Assembly: GCA_012295275.1 (NCBI GenBank)
Contig: CM022673.1
Span: 11,895,788-11,959,787 of the forward strand
DNA from: Chrysomallon squamiferum
Taxonomy: Eukaryota > Mollusca > Gastropoda > Neomphalida > Peltospiridae
Direction of reading: 5' to 3'
Length of the DNA stretch: 64,000 bases
In this document: positions 59,127 through 64,000 of the stretch, piece after piece
Layout of the letters: each line of letters starts with the position of its first letter
Position numbering within the stretch: the first letter of the stretch is position 1
Translations under genes and position numbers: made by a program
The notes under the pieces: model-generated
Databases searched by the model: none
Told to the model about the DNA's origin: nothing
Seen by the model: the letters and a program-made list of their open reading frames with translations, nothing else

Positions 59127-59746
59127 ATTATTATTATTATTATTATTATTACTACTACTACTATTATTATTACTATTATTATTATTGTTATTATTATTAT
59201 TATTACTATTATTATAATTGTTACTATTATTATTATTAGCTTAATATGAGCGTTATATTATCTCAATACTGTTTTCTGTTTAAATAAATAAATAAATAAC
59301 AAGAACAGACTGAAGACAACTGCGCTGATATATTGCTGACGCTTTGAAAGTGACACAATGTCTAAAAACTTGAATAAAGTCTAGCATCAGGTTTACAACA
59401 CTTTCGATGGAAAAGGAAAAAGAAAAAAAAAATATGTATACTAATATAAAATTAAAAGCTTTTTATATTTCAAACACTGACTTTTAAAAGCAAACAGTGA
59501 ATTTAATTTTGTTGAATCACTGGGTGCCGCAAACACATTGAGTAAATAAAAGCAAGACATTAATAGTCGCACTAAGAAAGACAAACGTACAGAGAACAGT
59601 TAAGCGAGTGAGAGAACAAGTAAAATGGTCAGATGAATAAATAAATAGATAGATAGAGAGAGATAGAGAGAGACAGATAGATAGAGAGATATATAGATAG
59701 AGAGATAGAGAGATAGTTAGAAAGATAGACAGACAGACAGACAGAC

Positions 59747-59825
<79 letters not shown>

Positions 59826-61511
59826 GAGATATTAGATATGTTGATAGATGGATTTATGAATGGAGTGGAAACACACAGAGAGATAGAGAGGGAAAGAGAT
59901 CGATAGCGAGAGATAGATATCTAGATAGAGTAGATAGATGACAAATATACAAATATAGATAGATAGATAATTAAAAAGGCAGATAGAGAGATGGTAAATA
60001 TATAGAGAATGAGAAAGATAGATTGACAGACAGACAGATAGATAGATAGATATGTGGACAGAGAGACCATAAATACTCAGATAGATATACAAATAGATAG
60101 ACTAGATAGATCGACTGACAGACAGATAGCTAGAGATAGAGACATGTAGATTAGATAGAGAGATAGATAGATATATAGACATATGGTAAACAGAGAATGA
60201 GAGAGAAATATAGACACATAGACAGACAGAAACACAGATAGATAGAGAGACTGACAGACAGATAGCTAAGTAACAGATATATAGGTAAATGGATAGAAAA
60301 TTGAGTGGATAGATCGATGATGGATGAAAGATAGATAGACAGATGGACAGATGTTTCTATTGTTTTACTGTGTATGAATGTATGTGTGTGTCTAGATAAC
60401 TGTTGAGACAATAAAATATCTGTCAGACTGTTATCAAATATGATTTAATCGTTATAAGCGTGATGGCAATACCGCTGAGGACCGCAATAGGTCAGCCTGT
60501 TAGATTTAATCACTTGTGACATTTAAACATTTATTGTCTTTTTATTTGAAAATGATTTTCGATAATGCTATGGGGGTAAAATATAAGATTTCTTTTTTAA
60601 TTACATAATGATATCAACATTAAAAAAATAATAATAAAAAATAAAATAAAATATAAGACTACAAAAGAAATATTTCTGCTTGTATTATCATAAACAAGGA
60701 ATCACATGTCACAACCTTTAGTGTTGCACTCGTGAGTTAATAGTTGGAACGGTATATAGCACAGTAGATGAACGAAGAAGACTTGAACAAGAGACCACTA
60801 GCGCAATAAACGATCCCTGTTTTGTAGGAAAGTATCAAGGTGGTCAAAGTTGGAACATAGCACGTTGTTAGATATCTCTGTTTATTTTATGTGGTACTTG
60901 TCGTTAACGAGTTAACACTACGTCAGTTTGAAACGAGATACATTACTCATTGTATTTATAGTTTAGTGCTCTTTTTCTTCTTTTAATGTCTTTTTTTCCT
61001 GTCAAGTAAGATAAATGTTAGATATATTTATTTTAATTTACCAACATTGTTTATCTCCCTCGATTTGTCGTTTTTTGAGGGGTTTTATTCTTTTTATTAT
61101 TTATTATTATTATTTTTTTTATCTTGTTAGGGTATGTTATTGGGTGTAGGCATGTTTTATTGTAATTCAGTAAGTAATAGTTTAATGATGATGATAATGA
61201 TAATAACATTAATGCAACTGACTGCAAATTCTTAGTTTATACTTTTTCTTCTGAAATACCAACATCTGCTTAAAAAAAACTAAACAAGGATTTAAAAATT
61301 GTTCTTACAATGAAATAATAAAAAAGAATTGGTCTGAATCTATCTTTATTTCAGAACAAACGTCTTCATCAGATACATGCAGGTTTTTTCACACAAATGA
61401 AAGAACATCAAGAAACAAAATTAAATTATTATCATTCAATCCATGATAGTTTACTAGAAATTCCAAAAGGGGTTATTAGAACTTTCGTTAGTTTATTATT
61501 TATTTATTCAT

Positions 61512-61554
<43 letters not shown>

Positions 61555-61960
61555 TTATTAGGTTGTTGCTGTAATTTGGAAAGATCTTCGTTCCATTTTT
61601 TGGGGGGTATTTTTTGTTGTTGTTGTTGTTGTTGTTGTGGTTGTTGCTTTTTAAATACACTGCAATCTTGAGTATAAATATTACGTAGAACTAGTTGAAG
61701 AAGATCTGTTTTGAAAAAAAGAATTTCACTAGTAGATTAATAAAGTTAATAATATAAATAACCTAACCAATCATAGGACTGCTAAACTCAGAAACATCGT
61801 TTTTCTGCGACGTTCCACACCTACTCATCATCGTGTCTACTCCTACGAGAGACGACGGACACGTCATGAATTTATCACAGTTAACAGTACAATAACGAAA
61901 TCGCACTCATGACCTTTTTCTGGACCGAATGTCTTTTTTTTCTAGTTTGTTCGGATTTCA
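57185..61960. other. Gene-free stretch with duplicates and microsatellites
   Basis: The part up to about 57880 is a rearranged copy of the family upstream flank, including an inverted piece at 57230-57720. The parts 58200-58560 and 60590-61075 match 44060-44480 and 44640-45110. Long ATT-type tracts occupy 59055-59240 and GATA/GACA-type tracts 59645-60330. The stem-loop motif lies at 61339-61378 and a TTTA tract at 61500-61556. No coding region is supported. Confidence 0.65.
59640..60340. repeat. GATA/GACA compound microsatellite region
   Basis: About 700 bases dominated by gata, gaca and gaga tetranucleotides, with a pure gata core at about 59739-59822. The serine/tyrosine/isoleucine-rich ORFs across it are repeat artefacts. 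Confidence 0.9.
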
Positions 61961-61962
61961 TT

Positions 61963-62030
61963 TCAGTGTATTGTCAAATACGTGAAACCACAAAGTATCG
62001 CTGTGGTAGTCGACAGAAACATTTCGTTTT
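61963..62030 (-). pseudogene. Terminal exon H of the micro-exon family
   Basis: A ttttttcttttcag-type acceptor precedes 68 nt that read NEMFLSTTTAIL then CGFTYLTIH and a TGA, matching the terminal exons of genes B and C. Immediately upstream (62050-62190) lies the block found downstream of genes E and F, so the exon appears detached from its gene by a rearrangement. No upstream family exon was found before the window ends, though one could lie beyond it. Confidence 0.6.
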
Positions 62031-62049
62031 CTGAAAAGAAAAAAAAAAA

Positions 62050-62512
62050 ATGACGCAATAAAACGACCTACGTGAATGTAATTAAAGACACCGTGATGAA
62101 CTATGTCAGTATTTATTGTCACGAATTGCGTGCAAAGTGGTTGGATCTAATACCTCGAGCTCGCGTTGGGCTAAATCTCGCTCCACACCTTTTTTTTTTT
62201 CATCTTTTTTTTTCTTCCAGTAAATCAAAGACGGTGTTTTGTGCATCAGTAATTCTCAAACCTCTTCAACAAACTGAACTCTTGTCCTGACTCGCTGTAG
62301 CAGTAGATCGTATTTATTTTCATCACAGATATAAATCAGCTAACAAGTCAAGAAAGAAAAGACTGCCTCCTGTTTAAACTGGTACACTCTCGACACCAGA
62401 TCGTGTAGGGATCTGTATATCGAAGACGTTGTTAACAGTTGAATAATTTTACACAAGGAGAAGGTATTTTATGATCAAACGAAGAAAAAAAACGTAATAA
62501 TAATAATAATAA

Positions 62513-62543
<31 letters not shown>

Positions 62544-63962
62544 AATAAGAATAAAATAATAATAATAAAAAAAAATAAAAAAAATATATAATAATTTTAA
62601 TAATAATAATAAAAATAATCTGATACGTCTAAACAAATAAGTACTACGATGAGTAAATTTATAATCCCTCAAATTTTTAATCTCTGTTATTGATAGTTTA
62701 GAAATAAGCATATACGTGCAAACTTACACACATGCATACATACATACATAAATACATACATGCATACATACACACACAGACACGCATATATATATACAAA
62801 TACATACACTCACACATATATATACAAATACACATTATTATTATTATTATTATTATTTATTCTTTTATTTATTATAATTTTTTATAATCTTTTGCTTTAT
62901 TATATAAATAATAAAAAGTACTAAACTAATCAAATATTGTGTGCGATCGGCGATTTTTCACGGTTTACATTTTCTGTCGTGTGACTAATGCTTCAGAATA
63001 ATGAACGCCGTCTTGCGATTATTAGCTTATGTTCCGTGTTTCTGATTTTCAAATAAGGTCGGGAATTAGATGTACTGTTATTTACAATCTCCAGTACAAT
63101 GACATATTTTATTACACACCCAAAACAAAAGAAAAACCTCCCAGGCTCTTACAACTGAAGATTTAAAACTGATTTATTCTGCTGGGTCATATCCGGGATT
63201 AAAAGGCTGCAACATACTAAGTAAAAAATCAGGACGAACAAGATGGCAGTAAAGATACTTCTGCATTAATAATCAATATATAACCGAAGGATAAGTTGCA
63301 AAAGTCACTCCCCAACTATACATGCACTCCAGGGGTAACATAGGAAAATACACAGATATGAGCTTTTTAACATATAACAGTTATTGTCAGCAACAGATTT
63401 CGATGCCGGACATTTTGAAAAATGGCTGTATTTGGTGAATTCCCGAATGTTTTTTTTTACTTTTGCTTCCAGTGTCACAAACATGATAGGTTACTCTTAT
63501 TCCTAGTAACTGTTTGATGCAAAACCAGTTGTTTTGGCGGCTGGTGGTCCGTTGGTTAATGCAATAATTATTTACGTGTGTTAATGTAAACTATAGATTA
63601 TGTACTTTACCTATTCATTTTAATGATACAACGGTCTGGTTGTACATTCATAAAATATTTCTTAAATTGATCCCAAATTAGGCATCCTACCACCAAATCT
63701 TCTCAATTACTTTTTAGATGTGTCACTTTCTTTACTAATATATTTATTATTAATTTAGCCAAAGGTGAGAGAAAAAAAATATACTTTTATTAATTCTAAC
63801 AATTTATATAATGATGATACTAGTTTGCAGCAACTGATCTTTATATGTATTCACATAGTTAGAAAAGCATTTAGAGGGAAGAGCCACTGTTTGGAACGGA
63901 AATAATAGGTAAGCTCCAGTGTCTCTGCAGAACGGCGTTTGAAGAAATTAATTATGCATTCA

Positions 63963-64000
<38 letters not shown>
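62050..64000. repeat. Segmental duplicate to window end
   Basis: The part 62050-62860 matches 22950-23620 after terminal exon E. The part 62860-64000 matches 48060-49310, ending in a CT tract that continues to the window edge. Trinucleotide AAT/AAG tracts lie at 62495-62545. No gene was recognised. Confidence 0.7.

Overview
The window is AT-rich animal DNA crowded with long microsatellites, tRNA-derived SINEs and decayed Tc1/mariner-type transposons. It has no operons, no long unique ORFs and short exons bounded by GT-AG sites, so it is eukaryotic. The SINE and microsatellite load resembles cephalopod (octopus-like) genomes, but that assignment is an inference. All gene models were assembled by eye from splice sites; none has been tested against transcripts.

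The main content is a cluster of paralogous micro-exon genes coding for small secreted or surface Ser/Thr-rich (mucin-like) proteins. Every member follows one plan. A 34-37 nt first exon encodes the start of a signal peptide. A short second exon completes it. One or more 12-153 nt Ser/Thr/Asn-rich exons follow (1,296 nt in one gene), then often a 21 nt exon, then a 68 nt terminal exon encoding an uncharged or weakly charged hydrophobic tail that looks like a GPI-anchor signal. Every junction is phase 1, so exons can be added, lost or skipped without a frameshift.

Layout. 1-12 kb: duplicated flanks, a 2.4 kb-arm inverted repeat carrying two orphan first exons, and repeats. 12.5-15.7 kb: gene G (minus, seven exons, 64 aa). 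16.6-19.3 kb: second copies of the 0-1.4 and 3.1-4.8 kb sequence with another orphan first exon. 21.95 kb: orphan terminal exon. 26.7-30.0 kb: gene F (plus, six exons, 87 aa) with a pogo/Tigger-like element in intron 1. 33.7-41.0 kb: gene C (minus, 520 aa) with a Tc1-like transposon in its last intron and a giant minisatellite exon. 46.1-46.9 kb: relic D. 50.0-53.1 kb: gene B (minus, 109 aa). 54.6-57.05 kb: pseudogene A. 62.0 kb: another terminal exon. The rest is segmental duplicates, microsatellites and intergenic DNA.

The copies are related by segmental duplication. Introns and promoters, including a TATA box in TTTATATAATCG context, are well conserved between copies, whereas the Ser/Thr-rich exons differ strongly in length and sequence. 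This suggests a fast-evolving secreted or surface protein family. Function is unknown.
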